A stretch of 46,607 bases of DNA from Arthrobacter silvisoli (GCF_003369445.1 NZ_QRCU01000010.1:1-46607); one strand, 5' to 3'. Positions 1-8,573 are shown, counted from the first letter of the stretch. The notes: generated from the sequence alone by a model not told the origin. Made by a program: numbers and translations.

Positions 1-240
1 GCGTCCTCGGGCGCGACCTGGGTGTCCATCCACCACGGCGGCGGCGTGGGCATCGGCCGTTCCATCCACACCGGCCAGGTCTCCGTGGCCGACGGCACCG
101 AGCTCGCGGCCCGGAAACTCGAGCGCCTGCTCACCAACGACCCCGGCATGGGCGTCATCCGCCACGCCGACGCCGGCTACGAACGCGCCATCGAGGTCGC
201 CAACGAACGCGGCGTCCGCATCCCCATGAACGAGAAGTAG
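1..240 (+). CDS. hutU: Urocanate hydratase, C-terminal end (partial)
   Basis: Urocanate hydratase converts urocanate to imidazolonepropionate, the second step of histidine breakdown, in the cytosol with bound NAD. The reading frame is open at the left edge and gives the last 79 residues only. The visible stretch [13 protein letters not shown] is the conserved glycine-rich C-terminal motif of the family, followed by the usual end region with [13 protein letters not shown]. The stop lies 5 nt before the hutH start, so the two genes are one transcription unit. The N-terminal part and any hut regulator upstream lie outside the window. Confidence 0.95.
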   Translation, partial: ASSGATWVSIHHGGGVGIGRSIHTGQVSVADGTELAARKLERLLTNDPGMGVIRHADAGYERAIEVANERGVRIPMNEK

Positions 241-245
241 GAATC

Positions 246-1838
246 ATGACTCTCACCACCCACGAACCGCTGACCGTCACCCTCGGTTCCAGCGGCATCA
301 CCGCCGAGGACGTCCTCGCCGTCGCACGCCACGACGCCAAGGTCACCGTCTCCCAGGAAGCCCTGGACACCGTGGCCAAGGTCCGCGCCCACATCGACGG
401 CCTCGCCCACAGCGAGACCCCGGCGTACGGCATCTCCACCGGTTTCGGGGCCCTGGCCAACCGCCACATCCCCAACGACCTCCGCACCCAGCTGCAGAAG
501 TCGCTGATCCGCAGCCACGCCGCCGGCATGGGCCCGGCCGTGGAACGCGAAGTCATCCGCGCCATCATGTTCCTGCGTGCCAAGACCCTGGCCTCGGGCC
601 GCACCGGCGTCCGTCCGGCGGTCCTGGAGACCTTCGTCAAGCTGCTCAACGCCGGCATCACCCCGGTGGTCAAGGAATTCGGCTCGCTCGGCTGCTCCGG
701 CGACCTCGCCCCGCTCTCCCACTGCGCCCTGGTGCTCATGGGCGAAGGCGAAGCCACCGGCCCCGACGGCGAGCTCTACGGCGTCGAAGGCCGCCCGGCC
801 GTCGCCGAACTGCTCGCCCAGCATGGCATCGAGCCGGTGGTCCTGGCCGAAAAGGAAGGCCTCGCGCTCGTCAACGGCACCGAAGGCATGCTCGGCATGC
901 TGCTCATGGCCATTGCGGACCTCCGCAACCTGATGACGACGGCGGACATCACCGCCGCGCTCAGCGTCGAGGCGCTGCTCGGCACGGACCAGGTGTTCCT
1001 GCCCGAGCTGCACGCCGCCCTGCGCCCGCACCCGGGCCAGGCCGCCAGCGCCGACAACATGCTGAAGGTGCTGTCCAACTCGCCGATCGTGGCCTCCCAC
1101 AAGGAAGGCGACTCCCGGGTCCAGGACGCCTACTCGCTGCGCTGCGCCCCGCAGGTTGCCGGTGCCGTCCGCGACACCGTGACCCACGCCGAGCTCGTGG
1201 CCACCCGCGAACTGGCTGCCGCGATCGACAACCCGGTGGTCCTCCCGGACGGCCGCGTGTCCTCCAACGGCAACTTCCACGGCGCCCCCGTGGCCTACGT
1301 GCTGGACTTCCTGGCCATCGCCGTGGCGGATCTTTCCTCCATCGCCGAGCGCCGCACGGACCGTATGCTGGACCCCGCCCGTTCGCACGGACTGCCGGCC
1401 TTCCTGGCCGACGATCCGGGCGTCGACTCCGGCCTCATGATCGCCCAGTACACCCAGGCCGGCCTGGTCTCGGACAACAAGCGGCTGGCCGTTCCGGCGT
1501 CGGTGGACTCCATCCCGAGCTCCGCCATGCAGGAAGACCATGTCTCCATGGGCTGGCACGCCGCCCGCAAGCTGCGCAAGGCCGTGGAAAACCTCCGCCG
1601 CGTCCTGGCAGTGGAGCTGGTCACCAGCGCCCGCGCCCTCGACATCCGCACCAAGCTGTCCGACGGCGAACTGACCCCGGGCCCCGCCGGTGCGGCCGTG
1701 CTCGAGGTGCTGCGCGCCGTCGTCGCCGGTCCCGGAACCGACCGTTTCCTCTCGCCTGAGCTGGAAGCGGCCGACCGCCTGGTGGGCTCGGGTGCGGTGC
1801 GCGAAGCCGCCGAATCCGCTGTGGGGATCCTCGCCTGA
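246..1838 (+). CDS. hutH: Histidine ammonia-lyase
   Basis: Deaminates L-histidine to trans-urocanate, the first step of the hut pathway; a cytosolic homotetramer in this family. At 530 residues it has the usual family length (about 500-530). The MIO prosthetic group forms autocatalytically from an Xaa-Ser-Gly triad; here it is Cys150-Ser151-Gly152 within GSLGCSGDLAPLSH, the Cys variant rather than the Ala-Ser-Gly of Pseudomonas. YGISTGFG near residue 60 carries the conserved catalytic Tyr, and DNPVV and the QxD-rich C-terminal half are also present. The ATG follows AGGAATC closely. It is co-transcribed with hutU; hutG is about 14 kb away on the other strand and hutI is not in the window. Confidence 0.97.
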   Translation: MTLTTHEPLTVTLGSSGITAEDVLAVARHDAKVTVSQEALDTVAKVRAHIDGLAHSETPAYGISTGFGALANRHIPNDLRTQLQKSLIRSHAAGMGPAVEREVIRAIMFLRAKTLASGRTGVRPAVLETFVKLLNAGITPVVKEFGSLGCSGDLAPLSHCALVLMGEGEATGPDGELYGVEGRPAVAELLAQHGIEPVVLAEKEGLALVNGTEGMLGMLLMAIADLRNLMTTADITAALSVEALLGTDQVFLPELHAALRPHPGQAASADNMLKVLSNSPIVASHKEGDSRVQDAYSLRCAPQVAGAVRDTVTHAELVATRELAAAIDNPVVLPDGRVSSNGNFHGAPVAYVLDFLAIAVADLSSIAERRTDRMLDPARSHGLPAFLADDPGVDSGLMIAQYTQAGLVSDNKRLAVPASVDSIPSSAMQEDHVSMGWHAARKLRKAVENLRRVLAVELVTSARALDIRTKLSDGELTPGPAGAAVLEVLRAVVAGPGTDRFLSPELEAADRLVGSGAVREAAESAVGILA

Positions 1839-1873
1839 TCCCGAAGGAAATGCGGTCCAAGTAAACATTGGAT

Positions 1874-1915
1874 GGCGCCCCGGAAATGTTTGGCAACAGC
1901 CGCCTCCGGGGCGCC
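1874..1915 (+). terminator. Hairpin after hutH
   Basis: A perfect 11-bp stem (GGCGCCCCGGA at 1874-1884 with TCCGGGGCGCC at 1905-1915) encloses a 20-nt loop, 36 nt after the hutH stop. There is only TTCC after the stem, so this is a hairpin-type terminator without a proper T tract, as is common in high-GC actinobacteria. It probably ends the hut transcript. Confidence 0.6.
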
Positions 1916-2028
1916 TTCCGTGTAGTAGAACTAGTGATGTACGGCATGTCCGCGCCGACGATGTCGCGGACGTGTCGGATGAGTTACATAACCGAAGATA
2001 CGAACATCCACAAAGGGGTAGAAGTTCA

Positions 2029-2277
2029 ATGAAGTCACGCGGATCCGTCCTGTCCAGGCGTATCGCACATGCCGCCACCGTTGCCGACTGGGCAAGCCTG
2101 GCTGCAGGGGAGCGGATCGAGGTCGTCAAGCACGCGCATGTGATCGCGGCGGGGGAAGTCCAGGAGGTTTCCGTGAGCGGAAACGTCGTCTGGCTTGAGC
2201 CCGCCGGTCCCGGCGCCGACGCGGCCGCCAAGCAGCTTTTCATGAAGTCCGACGGCGTGGAGCTGCGCCGGGCATGA
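2029..2277 (+). CDS. Small hypothetical protein (82 aa)
   Basis: I do not recognise this family. The ATG at 2029 is preceded by AAAGGGGTAG, a reasonable ribosome binding site, and the frame runs 82 codons to a clear terminator at 2352. The protein begins with a basic segment (MKSRGSVLSRRIAH), then AATVADWASLAAGERIEVV, then a hydrophobic strand pattern around VSVSGNVVWLEPAG. No signal peptide or membrane helix is convincing. The frame also stays open upstream as far as 1690, but that part overlaps hutH and has no start signal. It stands as its own unit between the hut terminator and the MmyB-type regulator; function unknown. Confidence 0.7.
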   Translation: MKSRGSVLSRRIAHAATVADWASLAAGERIEVVKHAHVIAAGEVQEVSVSGNVVWLEPAGPGADAAAKQLFMKSDGVELRRA

Positions 2278-2351
2278 CCCGCCTGGGGACCCGGCTGGGG
2301 GAGCAACCGCCCCGGGCGTAAACTGGGCTCGAAAGACTGAGGCTCCAAAAG

Positions 2352-2386
2352 ACCGGGGTCCGTTCCCAAACGGACTCCGGTTTTTT
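2352..2386 (+). terminator. Rho-independent terminator
   Basis: A 13-bp stem with one G-T pair (ACCGGGGTCCGTT at 2352-2364 with AACGGACTCCGGT at 2369-2381) and a 4-nt CCCA loop runs straight into six T (2381-2386). It is the clearest intrinsic terminator in the left part of the window and closes the small gene at 2029-2277. Confidence 0.9.
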
Positions 2387-2514
2387 GCTGCCTTTCGCCG
2401 GACGCCGCGCCGTCCTTCCATCCACGGCGGAGGATCCGGCGCGCGGGAGCGGCTGCCTTTACAGGTAACGCCAGTGCCTCCCAGCACCCACGGACCGGGC
2501 GTACTGTCGGAAAC

Positions 2515-3435
2515 ATGGACCACCGAAGCGAAATCCGCGAATTCCTCAGCAGCCGCCGGGCCCGGATCACCCCGGAGCAGGCAGGGCTGCCCGCCTATGG
2601 CGGCAACCGCCGGGTGCAGGGGCTCCGGCGGGAAGAAGTGGCGCTGCTGGCCGGGGTCAGCATCGACTACTACGTCCGCATGGAACGCGGGAACCTCGGG
2701 GGCGTGTCTGAGAGCGTGCTCAACGCCGTGGCACGGGCCTTGCAGCTCGACGAAGCGGAGCACACGCACCTTTTCGAACTGGCAAAGGGTTCGACGCCGG
2801 CACCTCCACGGCAGCGCTGGCAGGCCCCGAAGCAGGTCAGCGCGTCCATGCAGCAGTTGCTCGACGCGATCACGGAGGCGCCCGCCTGGATCCGTAACGC
2901 CCGGCACGACCACCTGGCCAGCAACAGCATGGCCCGGGCACTGTACGCGCCCATGATGAACAGTGCCGAGCAGCCCGCCAACTCGGCCCGCTTCGTGTAC
3001 CTCGACCCGGCCTCCAAGGACTTCTTCACCGACTGGGAACGCGCCGCGGACGACATCGCCGCCATGCTGCGCTCCGAGGCCGGCAGGAACCCGCACGACA
3101 AAGCCCTCAGCGACCTCATCGGCGAACTCTCCACCCGCAGCGAGGTCTTCCGGCAGCGCTGGGCCAAGCACAACGTCCGCTTCCACCGCACCGGCTTCAA
3201 GCGGTTCCACCACCCCGTGGTGGGGGATCTTGAAATGAACTTTGAAGCCATGGAGTTCGCCTCCGAGCCCGGCCTGACGCTCCTCGTCTACACCGCAGCC
3301 GCTGGAACCCCCACCGCGGATGCGCTGAAGCTGCTCGGCAGCTGGGCGGAGACGCAGGAGGGGGACCAGGGGACCGGAGCGGGTTCCGGCACCGAAGAGA
3401 CCGTCACTGAGACGCCCCTGGGAAAGCGCCCGTGA
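2515..3435 (+). CDS. XRE-family regulator with MmyB-like ligand-binding domain
   Basis: One-component transcription regulator of 306 residues. Residues about 1-85 form a Cro/C1-type helix-turn-helix with the hallmark RVQGLRREEVALLAGVS, then DYYVRMERG and SVLNAVARAL. Residues about 105-270 form the MmyB-like ligand-binding domain typical of actinobacterial members; family structures bind fatty-acid-like ligands. The C-terminal 30 residues are low-complexity and acidic. The ATG at 2515 comes 11 nt after a weak GTACTG-type leader with no strong Shine-Dalgarno. Such regulators usually control an adjacent oxidoreductase gene, but none lies beside this one, so its target is not evident. Confidence 0.9.
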   Translation: MDHRSEIREFLSSRRARITPEQAGLPAYGGNRRVQGLRREEVALLAGVSIDYYVRMERGNLGGVSESVLNAVARALQLDEAEHTHLFELAKGSTPAPPRQRWQAPKQVSASMQQLLDAITEAPAWIRNARHDHLASNSMARALYAPMMNSAEQPANSARFVYLDPASKDFFTDWERAADDIAAMLRSEAGRNPHDKALSDLIGELSTRSEVFRQRWAKHNVRFHRTGFKRFHHPVVGDLEMNFEAMEFASEPGLTLLVYTAAAGTPTADALKLLGSWAETQEGDQGTGAGSGTEETVTETPLGKRP

Positions 3436-3499
3436 CCTACGGAGCAGCCGGGAACTCCAGACCGCGGTACCCAACACAACAAGCAACACAAGAAGAATG

Positions 3500-3541
3500 A
3501 ACGGCCCCTCCGGGCCTGGGTGATAACTCAGGAGGGGCGTT
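3500..3541. terminator. Bidirectional terminator between convergent genes
   Basis: AACGGCCCCTCC (3500-3511) pairs with GGAGGGGCGTT (3531-3541), with one bulged G, around a 19-nt loop. It sits between the regulator ending at 3435 and the GH3 gene ending at 3528, whose last codons lie inside it. The flanks (ACACAAGAAG before, CCCTGTGCTTTG after) match those of the hairpin near 9715-9767, so both look like copies of one genus-specific terminator type. Confidence 0.7.
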
Positions 3542-5471
3542 CCCTGTGCTTTGCTTCACCCGCTGTTCCTTCGCCCGGCCTTCGGGCGAGGGAGGGGCGC
3601 TCAGCTCGGGCGGTTTCGGTACCGCGGATCAGGGACAGCCCGTGCCCGTTGGCGAAGAGCGGTGACCGAGTGTCGGATGCTACATCAGGCCGCGAGGCGC
3701 GGACCTCGTCCATGGAGGAAGGCAACTCGAAGGGCAGACGCCCGCGCGGGAGGATCCGCCCCGTGAGGGCGTCCAACAGCGCAGCGTCGGAAACGCCGAA
3801 AGTGCCTACCAGCGCGCTGGCGAATTGGGTCAGCGGGGTGAGGATCGCGGGGCGGTCCAGACGGACGTCAATGATCAACGGAACCTTCTTGGCGAGGGCC
3901 GCCAGCCGTGAAATGAGCCCGGGCGGGAAGTCCAGGGAGCCGGCGTGGAAGCCTTCCTCAAGGAACAGATCCTGCCGGTGCTCCCATGGCGCGTGGAGGC
4001 GGATGATGGCTACGTCGGCGTCCTCGGGCGCCTCAACAGGAAGTCCTGTGCCCGCCAAGGCTGCCGGATCCAGGCCTTCGACGTAGATGCGCGGCTTGTC
4101 GGAGAGCGGCAGCAGGCGGCTTCCGTCCGATTTGCTGTCAGTCAGAACGGTCACCGAACGTGCCTGGGCGCGGTGCCCTTCAGCCCGGAAGTCATCGTTG
4201 CCAACGAGTGCGGCTGCTGCGTCCTCCGATACATAGGGGTTGTCGAAGAGGCCCAGCTGGAACTTCACCAGCAGCAGTCGGCGCGCGGATTCGTCGATCC
4301 GCTCTTCACCGACGAAGCCATCACGGACCAGGCCAAGGAGCAGTTCCGTGCACTCTTCCCCGCCGAACTGGTCCACACCGGCGTCAAGGATTTTCCGCAT
4401 CCGTTCCGCTGCAGTCAGGTTTTCGACCCCCCAAGCGCGGGCGGGCAGTACTTTGTCTCCAACGACATTGTCGTTGACGAGTTCCCAGTCGCTGAGGACC
4501 ACTCCGCCGAAGCCGAGCTTTTCGCGCAGGAGGCCGGTAATGATCTGCCGGTTGTAGCCGAAGCCGACCTCTTCGATCGGTTCACCGTCGAGCTCGAGTC
4601 CTACGGGCATTCCGTAGTAGGGCATGATGGCGCTGGTGTGGTTGGCGATGGCCGTCCGGAAGGGTTCAAGGTGTTCCTCGAAGCGCCCGCCGGGGTAGAC
4701 CTGCTCACGGCCGTAGGGGAAGTGCGGGTCTTCGCCGTCGCGCTGGGGGCCGCCGCCGGGAAAGTGCTTGGTGGTGCAGGCAACGGAATCCGGGCCAAGG
4801 GACTCGCCTTGGAGTCCTTTGAGGTATTCGACGGCGAACCGCGAAGTTTGCTCTTTGTCCTGGCCGAAGGTGCCGGCCTGCCGGCCCCAGCGCGGTTCCG
4901 TGGCTACGTCCACCGTTGGGTGCAGCGCTGCACGGATGCCGACGGCGGTGTATTCCTGCCGTGCGATGTCGGCGAATCGCCGGATCAGCTCTGTACTGCC
5001 GATCGCGGCGAGGCCGATGGGTTCGGGCCACTGGGAGAAATGGCCCGCGTTGAAGGAGACACCGGTGTTTTCAATGAAGGCGTGCCTCGGGTCCGTGGAG
5101 ATGGTGACCGGTATGCCGTGCGGGTTCGATTCGGCGAGTTTCTGGATCGCGTTGTTCCAGCGGGCCGCCTGCCGCGGGGTCCCCAACGCGTGCACATTAA
5201 AGTGATTCATGAGCTTCTGCGAGACGACGGCAGACGTTCCGGATTTGCTGATATTTCCGGGGCGCTCCAACAGTGTCCCGTCCGGTCCGGTCTCAATGAC
5301 TGTGTGAAACAGCAGGCCCACCTTCTCTTCGAGGCTAAGCCGCGGCAGGAGGTCAGCCGTACGTTGCTCCGGGCTGAGTGATGGGTCCTCGAAGGGATCC
5401 ATCACTCCGTTGCCGTTCAAGTCCCGGTAAAGGGTGCCGTTGGGCGCGATGGACGTTTGCAGGTGGTTCAC
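3528..5471 (-). CDS. Glycoside hydrolase family 3 protein (beta-glucosidase-like)
   Basis: Likely hydrolyses beta-linked oligosaccharides or glycosides brought in by the adjacent ABC transporter; no signal peptide, so cytosolic. It has 647 residues. The N-terminal GH3 barrel covers about residues 20-380 with DPRHAF, EPRWGR and the KHFPGGG motif. The nucleophile is expected to be Asp328 in VVLSDWE. A shorter alpha/beta sandwich domain follows (about 440-600) and there is no fibronectin-III tail, unlike larger GH3 beta-glucosidases. The GTG at 5471 follows AGAGGT. It is last in the four-gene operon, 30 nt after the MalG-type permease. Substrate is unproven; beta-xylosides are possible. Confidence 0.9.
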   Translation of the reverse strand: MNHLQTSIAPNGTLYRDLNGNGVMDPFEDPSLSPEQRTADLLPRLSLEEKVGLLFHTVIETGPDGTLLERPGNISKSGTSAVVSQKLMNHFNVHALGTPRQAARWNNAIQKLAESNPHGIPVTISTDPRHAFIENTGVSFNAGHFSQWPEPIGLAAIGSTELIRRFADIARQEYTAVGIRAALHPTVDVATEPRWGRQAGTFGQDKEQTSRFAVEYLKGLQGESLGPDSVACTTKHFPGGGPQRDGEDPHFPYGREQVYPGGRFEEHLEPFRTAIANHTSAIMPYYGMPVGLELDGEPIEEVGFGYNRQIITGLLREKLGFGGVVLSDWELVNDNVVGDKVLPARAWGVENLTAAERMRKILDAGVDQFGGEECTELLLGLVRDGFVGEERIDESARRLLLVKFQLGLFDNPYVSEDAAAALVGNDDFRAEGHRAQARSVTVLTDSKSDGSRLLPLSDKPRIYVEGLDPAALAGTGLPVEAPEDADVAIIRLHAPWEHRQDLFLEEGFHAGSLDFPPGLISRLAALAKKVPLIIDVRLDRPAILTPLTQFASALVGTFGVSDAALLDALTGRILPRGRLPFELPSSMDEVRASRPDVASDTRSPLFANGHGLSLIRGTETARAERPSLARRPGEGTAGEAKHRERPS

Positions 5472-5501
5472 GTGGTACCTCTCGGCTGTTCGGGGAAAGC
5501 G

Positions 5502-6398
5502 CTATTTGATGCCGGTGGCGGCGACGCTTTGGATGAAGAAGCGCTGTAGCGCTACGAAAAGGGCAACGATCGGGGTGATGACCAGGACCGATCCGGCCAG
5601 TAGGAGGCCGTAGTTGGTGGCATTCTGCCCGGTCGAGAAAAGGGACAACGCCACCGGCAGGGTGTACATGTCTTCGCTCTGGGCTGCGACGAGCGGCCAG
5701 AGGAAGTTGTTCCACGAGCCTAGGAAGGTCAGGATCCCCAGCGTTGCCAAAGGCGGCCCGCAAAGAGGCATCACCACGCGTGCGAAGATCCGGAACTCGC
5801 TGGCTCCGTCGATCCGTGCCGCTTCAATGATCGAATCCGGGATGCCCAGCATGAACTGGCGCATCAGGAAGACGCCCACGGGCGAGGCCAGGAACGGAAG
5901 GAACAGCGCCGGGTAAGTGCTGACCAGCCCCAGTTTGCTGACCATGACAAAGAGGGGAACGAACGTGACCACCCCGGGCACCATCAGGGTCACCATCACC
6001 AGCAGGAAGAGGAACCGCTTCCCTGGAAAGTTCATCTTCGCCAGTGCATAGCCGATCATCGAGCAGAAGAGCAGGTTGCCCAAGACCGTGACGACGGCAA
6101 CGACGAGGCTGTTGGCGAAGAACTTCTCGATGTGCAGCTCAGTAAACCAGGAAATGTAGTTGGCTAGAGTGCCCTCCTGCGGCCACCAAGTGACAGGCCG
6201 GCGAAGGAGTTCACCTTGGGTCTTAAAGGATCCCAGCAGCATCCAGGCGAAGGGCAAGAGGGTGGCAGCCACGGCGAGCAGCAGCAGGATATACACGAGG
6301 GGCCGGCCGCGCTGACCACGTCGGCGGGGACGGCGCGCAGGTTCACCGGATTCGGTCCGCGAGGGTCCGGGTGTGAGGATTTCTGTGGGAGATGTCAT
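5502..6398 (-). CDS. CUT1 sugar ABC transporter permease, MalG type
   Basis: Inner-membrane permease subunit for carbohydrate uptake, 298 residues. A basic cytosolic N-terminus of about 30 residues is followed by six predicted membrane helices. The EAA loop that docks the ATPase reads EAARIDGASEFRIFARVVMP near residue 200. I chose the ATG at 6398, 8 nt after the stop of the upstream permease; the longer open frame reaching 6815 overlaps that permease and is not used. No ATP-binding subunit is encoded nearby, which is normal for CUT1 systems that share a common MsiK-type ATPase encoded elsewhere. Confidence 0.92.
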   Translation of the reverse strand: MTSPTEILTPGPSRTESGEPARRPRRRGQRGRPLVYILLLLAVAATLLPFAWMLLGSFKTQGELLRRPVTWWPQEGTLANYISWFTELHIEKFFANSLVVAVVTVLGNLLFCSMIGYALAKMNFPGKRFLFLLVMVTLMVPGVVTFVPLFVMVSKLGLVSTYPALFLPFLASPVGVFLMRQFMLGIPDSIIEAARIDGASEFRIFARVVMPLCGPPLATLGILTFLGSWNNFLWPLVAAQSEDMYTLPVALSLFSTGQNATNYGLLLAGSVLVITPIVALFVALQRFFIQSVAATGIK

Positions 6399-6406
6399 GG
6401 CAGTGC

Positions 6407-7039
6407 TTAGTCCTTCGACCGGAGGGCACGGAACTGGATGAGGCTCAGCAGCGCTATGGCGACGAAGAGCACATAGCTGGCGGCAGATGCCAAGCCGTAC
6501 TTGCCGAATCCGAACTGGTTGTAAGTGAAGTAGCTGATGGACAGGGTCGAATCGAGCGGTCCGCCCTTGGTCATCACGAACGGCTCTTCGAAGAACTGCA
6601 GGTAGCCGACGGAGAGCAGCACCGCGCCCAGCAGCAGGGTCGGCCGCAGGGTGGGCAGCGTGATCCTGGTGAACCGCTGCCAAGCATTGGCGCCGTCCAC
6701 TTCCGCGGTTTCGAGCATTTCCGCCGATACGTTCTGCAGGCCCGCCAGAAAGATGATCATCAGCGTGCCCATGTTCCGCCACACGGCCATCAGAATCATG
6801 GCCGGCATGGCCCACGCGGTGCTGTTGAGCCAGTCAGGGCCGTGGATTCCCGCAGCGCCCAGGATGGTGTTCAGCAGGCCGTCCGGCTGCAGGATGAACC
6901 GCCACACCACAGCCACGGCGACAATGCTGGTGACCACGGGGGTGTAGAACCCCACGCGGAAAGCCGTCCGGAAGCGCTTGATTCCGCTGTTTAATGCCAC
7001 AGCGAGGGTCAACGGGGTGCGGCTGGACGTGGTGCTCAT
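6407..7039 (-). CDS. CUT1 sugar ABC transporter permease, MalF type, N-terminally shortened
   Basis: Permease partner of the MalG-type gene. At 210 residues it is about 85-90 shorter than usual. After the eight residues MSTTSSRT the sequence enters directly at PLTLAVALNSGIKRFRTAFR, which in family members follows TM1, the periplasmic loop and TM2. Four hydrophobic segments remain, with the EAA loop ETAEVDGANAWQRFTRITLP. The ATG at 7039 is only 2 nt from the binding-protein stop, and that gene's coding sequence fills the DNA upstream, so the missing part is not hidden in another frame. The junction looks like an in-frame deletion. Whether the transporter still works is open. Confidence 0.88.
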   Translation of the reverse strand: MSTTSSRTPLTLAVALNSGIKRFRTAFRVGFYTPVVTSIVAVAVVWRFILQPDGLLNTILGAAGIHGPDWLNSTAWAMPAMILMAVWRNMGTLMIIFLAGLQNVSAEMLETAEVDGANAWQRFTRITLPTLRPTLLLGAVLLSVGYLQFFEEPFVMTKGGPLDSTLSISYFTYNQFGFGKYGLASAASYVLFVAIALLSLIQFRALRSKD

Positions 7040-7041
7040 GT

Positions 7042-8361
7042 TCAGCGGCCAGTCCCGATTGAGTCGGCCGTGGACTGCAGTTCCTTGAGGGCCGAGGCCG
7101 GGTTCTTGCCGGCCTTCACGATCTGTTCCAGCTGGGTATCGGCGGCGGCAGACACCTGGGTCCAGGTGGTCAGGGACGGCGGGGAGTTGACGTCCTTGAG
7201 CTGGTCGCCGAAGACGGCGAGTTTGGAATCACCGGAGAGTGACGGGTCCTTCCACGCAGACTGGGATGCGGGCAGGTCCCCTGTCGCCTTGTACCACTTG
7301 ACCTGGATGTCGGGCCGGGAGAGCCACTGGATGAACTTCCAGGCCGCATCCCGGTTCTGGGATTTCTTGAACACGACCAGGTTGGAGCCCCCGGCGAAGG
7401 AGGTCGCCGACTTCTGCTTCGGAACCAAGGCCACCTTGTACTTGTCGGCGAATCCCGCGCCGCCGGCCTTTTCCAGCTCGCCGATCCCGGACGGGCCGCC
7501 GATCCACATGGGAACGGATCCATCCACGAACGCGGACTCGGCCGCACCGGCACCGGTGGCGGGGTTCTTGTTGGCGATGCCTTCGGTGAAGAAGCTGTTG
7601 TAGTAGTTGAGGGCGTCAGCGAGCTCGGGCGTATCCAGCGTCCATTTGCTGCTGTCCTGGTTCACCAACTGAGCCCCGCCCGACCAGACAAACGGGAGAA
7701 TGCGCTGGAAGGAGTCCGCCCCGCCCGCGGGGAGCGCGACCCCATACTCGGCGCCGGCCTTGCTCTGGAGGTCCTTGGCCAAGGATTTGAAGCCAGCCCA
7801 ATCCGTGGGGAAGGTCTCATGGCCAGCCTTTGCTGCAAGATCGCTGCGGTAAAAGACCACGTTGGCGTCCACGTACCACGGGACGCCGTACCTGGTCCCG
7901 CCCACGTCGGTCGACTTCACAGAACCGGGAAAGATGTCGCCGGTATCGACGGCACCGGGCGTGGGTTCAAAGGCATCGCTGAAGTCACTCATCCAGGTGG
8001 TGCCCATCTGGGCGATATCAGGGGTGGTGCCCCCGGCGATGGCTGTCTGGTATTTGTTGTGGGCGGCATCCCAGGGGATGGCCGTGACGTTGACCTTCAC
8101 GCCGGGATTGGCGGCCTCGAATTCCTTTGCCAGTGCAGGCAGTGCGGCCCCCTCGGCACCCTGCGCCCACACCGTGACGGTTCCGGACGCGGGGCCTGAG
8201 GCAATCGGGGAAGCTGATTCGGTGGATCCGGAACCGGATCCGTTGTCGCGTCCGCAAGCAGTCAGGAGTAGGGCTGCCGCCAGGCCGATTGCGGCTGCTT
8301 TCGTAGCTTTGGGATGGAGCTTTCTTGGTGCCGGCAGTGCTGCTCGTTTCTTAAACATCAT
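7042..8361 (-). CDS. Sugar ABC transporter substrate-binding lipoprotein
   Basis: Extracytoplasmic binding protein of the CUT1 (SBP family 1) type that delivers oligosaccharide to the permease pair downstream. It has 439 residues with a basic N-terminus, a hydrophobic helix and lipobox LLTAC, so it is membrane-anchored through Cys. Family motifs include TVTVWAQG, PDIAQMGTTWMSDF and YGVPWYVDANVVFYRSDL. I chose the ATG at 8361, preceded by GAGAGGAAC; the open frame extends further upstream across the operator region. It is the first gene of the operon with two permeases and the GH3 enzyme, and diverges from a LacI regulator. The ligand cannot be read from sequence; the GH3 partner suggests a beta-glycoside. 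Confidence 0.92.
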   Translation of the reverse strand: MMFKKRAALPAPRKLHPKATKAAAIGLAAALLLTACGRDNGSGSGSTESASPIASGPASGTVTVWAQGAEGAALPALAKEFEAANPGVKVNVTAIPWDAAHNKYQTAIAGGTTPDIAQMGTTWMSDFSDAFEPTPGAVDTGDIFPGSVKSTDVGGTRYGVPWYVDANVVFYRSDLAAKAGHETFPTDWAGFKSLAKDLQSKAGAEYGVALPAGGADSFQRILPFVWSGGAQLVNQDSSKWTLDTPELADALNYYNSFFTEGIANKNPATGAGAAESAFVDGSVPMWIGGPSGIGELEKAGGAGFADKYKVALVPKQKSATSFAGGSNLVVFKKSQNRDAAWKFIQWLSRPDIQVKWYKATGDLPASQSAWKDPSLSGDSKLAVFGDQLKDVNSPPSLTTWTQVSAAADTQLEQIVKAGKNPASALKELQSTADSIGTGR

Positions 8362-8432
8362 TGTTCCTCTCAAAGGAAGGGGAGAACGTAGGGGCTGCTG
8401 TTCGGCGTCGACGATCGGCCCGTGCCATCGAG

Positions 8433-8446
8433 TGTACGCGCATACA
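8433..8446. promoter_or_regulatory. Probable LacI-family operator 1
   Basis: TGTACGCGCATACA is a near-palindrome (10 of 14 positions symmetric) with the central GC-rich core typical of LacI operators. It lies between the divergent binding-protein and regulator genes. Its extended form GTACGCGCATACAT (8434-8447) is the exact reverse complement of site 2. Confidence 0.7.
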
Positions 8447-8487
8447 TTTTGCTGTGGCAAGGGTCACGTCCTCTTTTCTTTCGGGGA

Positions 8488-8501
8488 TGTATGCGCGTAC
8501 G
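8488..8501. promoter_or_regulatory. Probable LacI-family operator 2
   Basis: TGTATGCGCGTACG, inverted with respect to site 1 and centred about 54 bp (roughly five helical turns) from it. A regulator tetramer or two dimers could bind both and repress both divergent promoters. Confidence 0.7.
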
Positions 8502-8573
8502 GTAAGTGCTAGCCTCGGCGATTGGCCGGGCAACTTGACCTCGTGCTCGAGCGCCCTCGGGGAAGGGGATTCT

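Noticed and set aside
177..2570. 797-residue minus-strand open frame over hutH
   Set aside because: It is a GC-rich antisense shadow: arginine- and glycine-heavy, low-complexity, and exactly opposite a certain gene.
2035..3489. 484-residue minus-strand frame opposite the MmyB-type regulator
   Set aside because: Composition is of a shadow frame; the plus strand has a complete HTH and ligand-binding domain.
8361..8573. N-terminal 71-residue extension of the LacI regulator
   Set aside because: It overlaps the operator region and has no LacI homology; the GTG at 8574 has the ribosome binding site.
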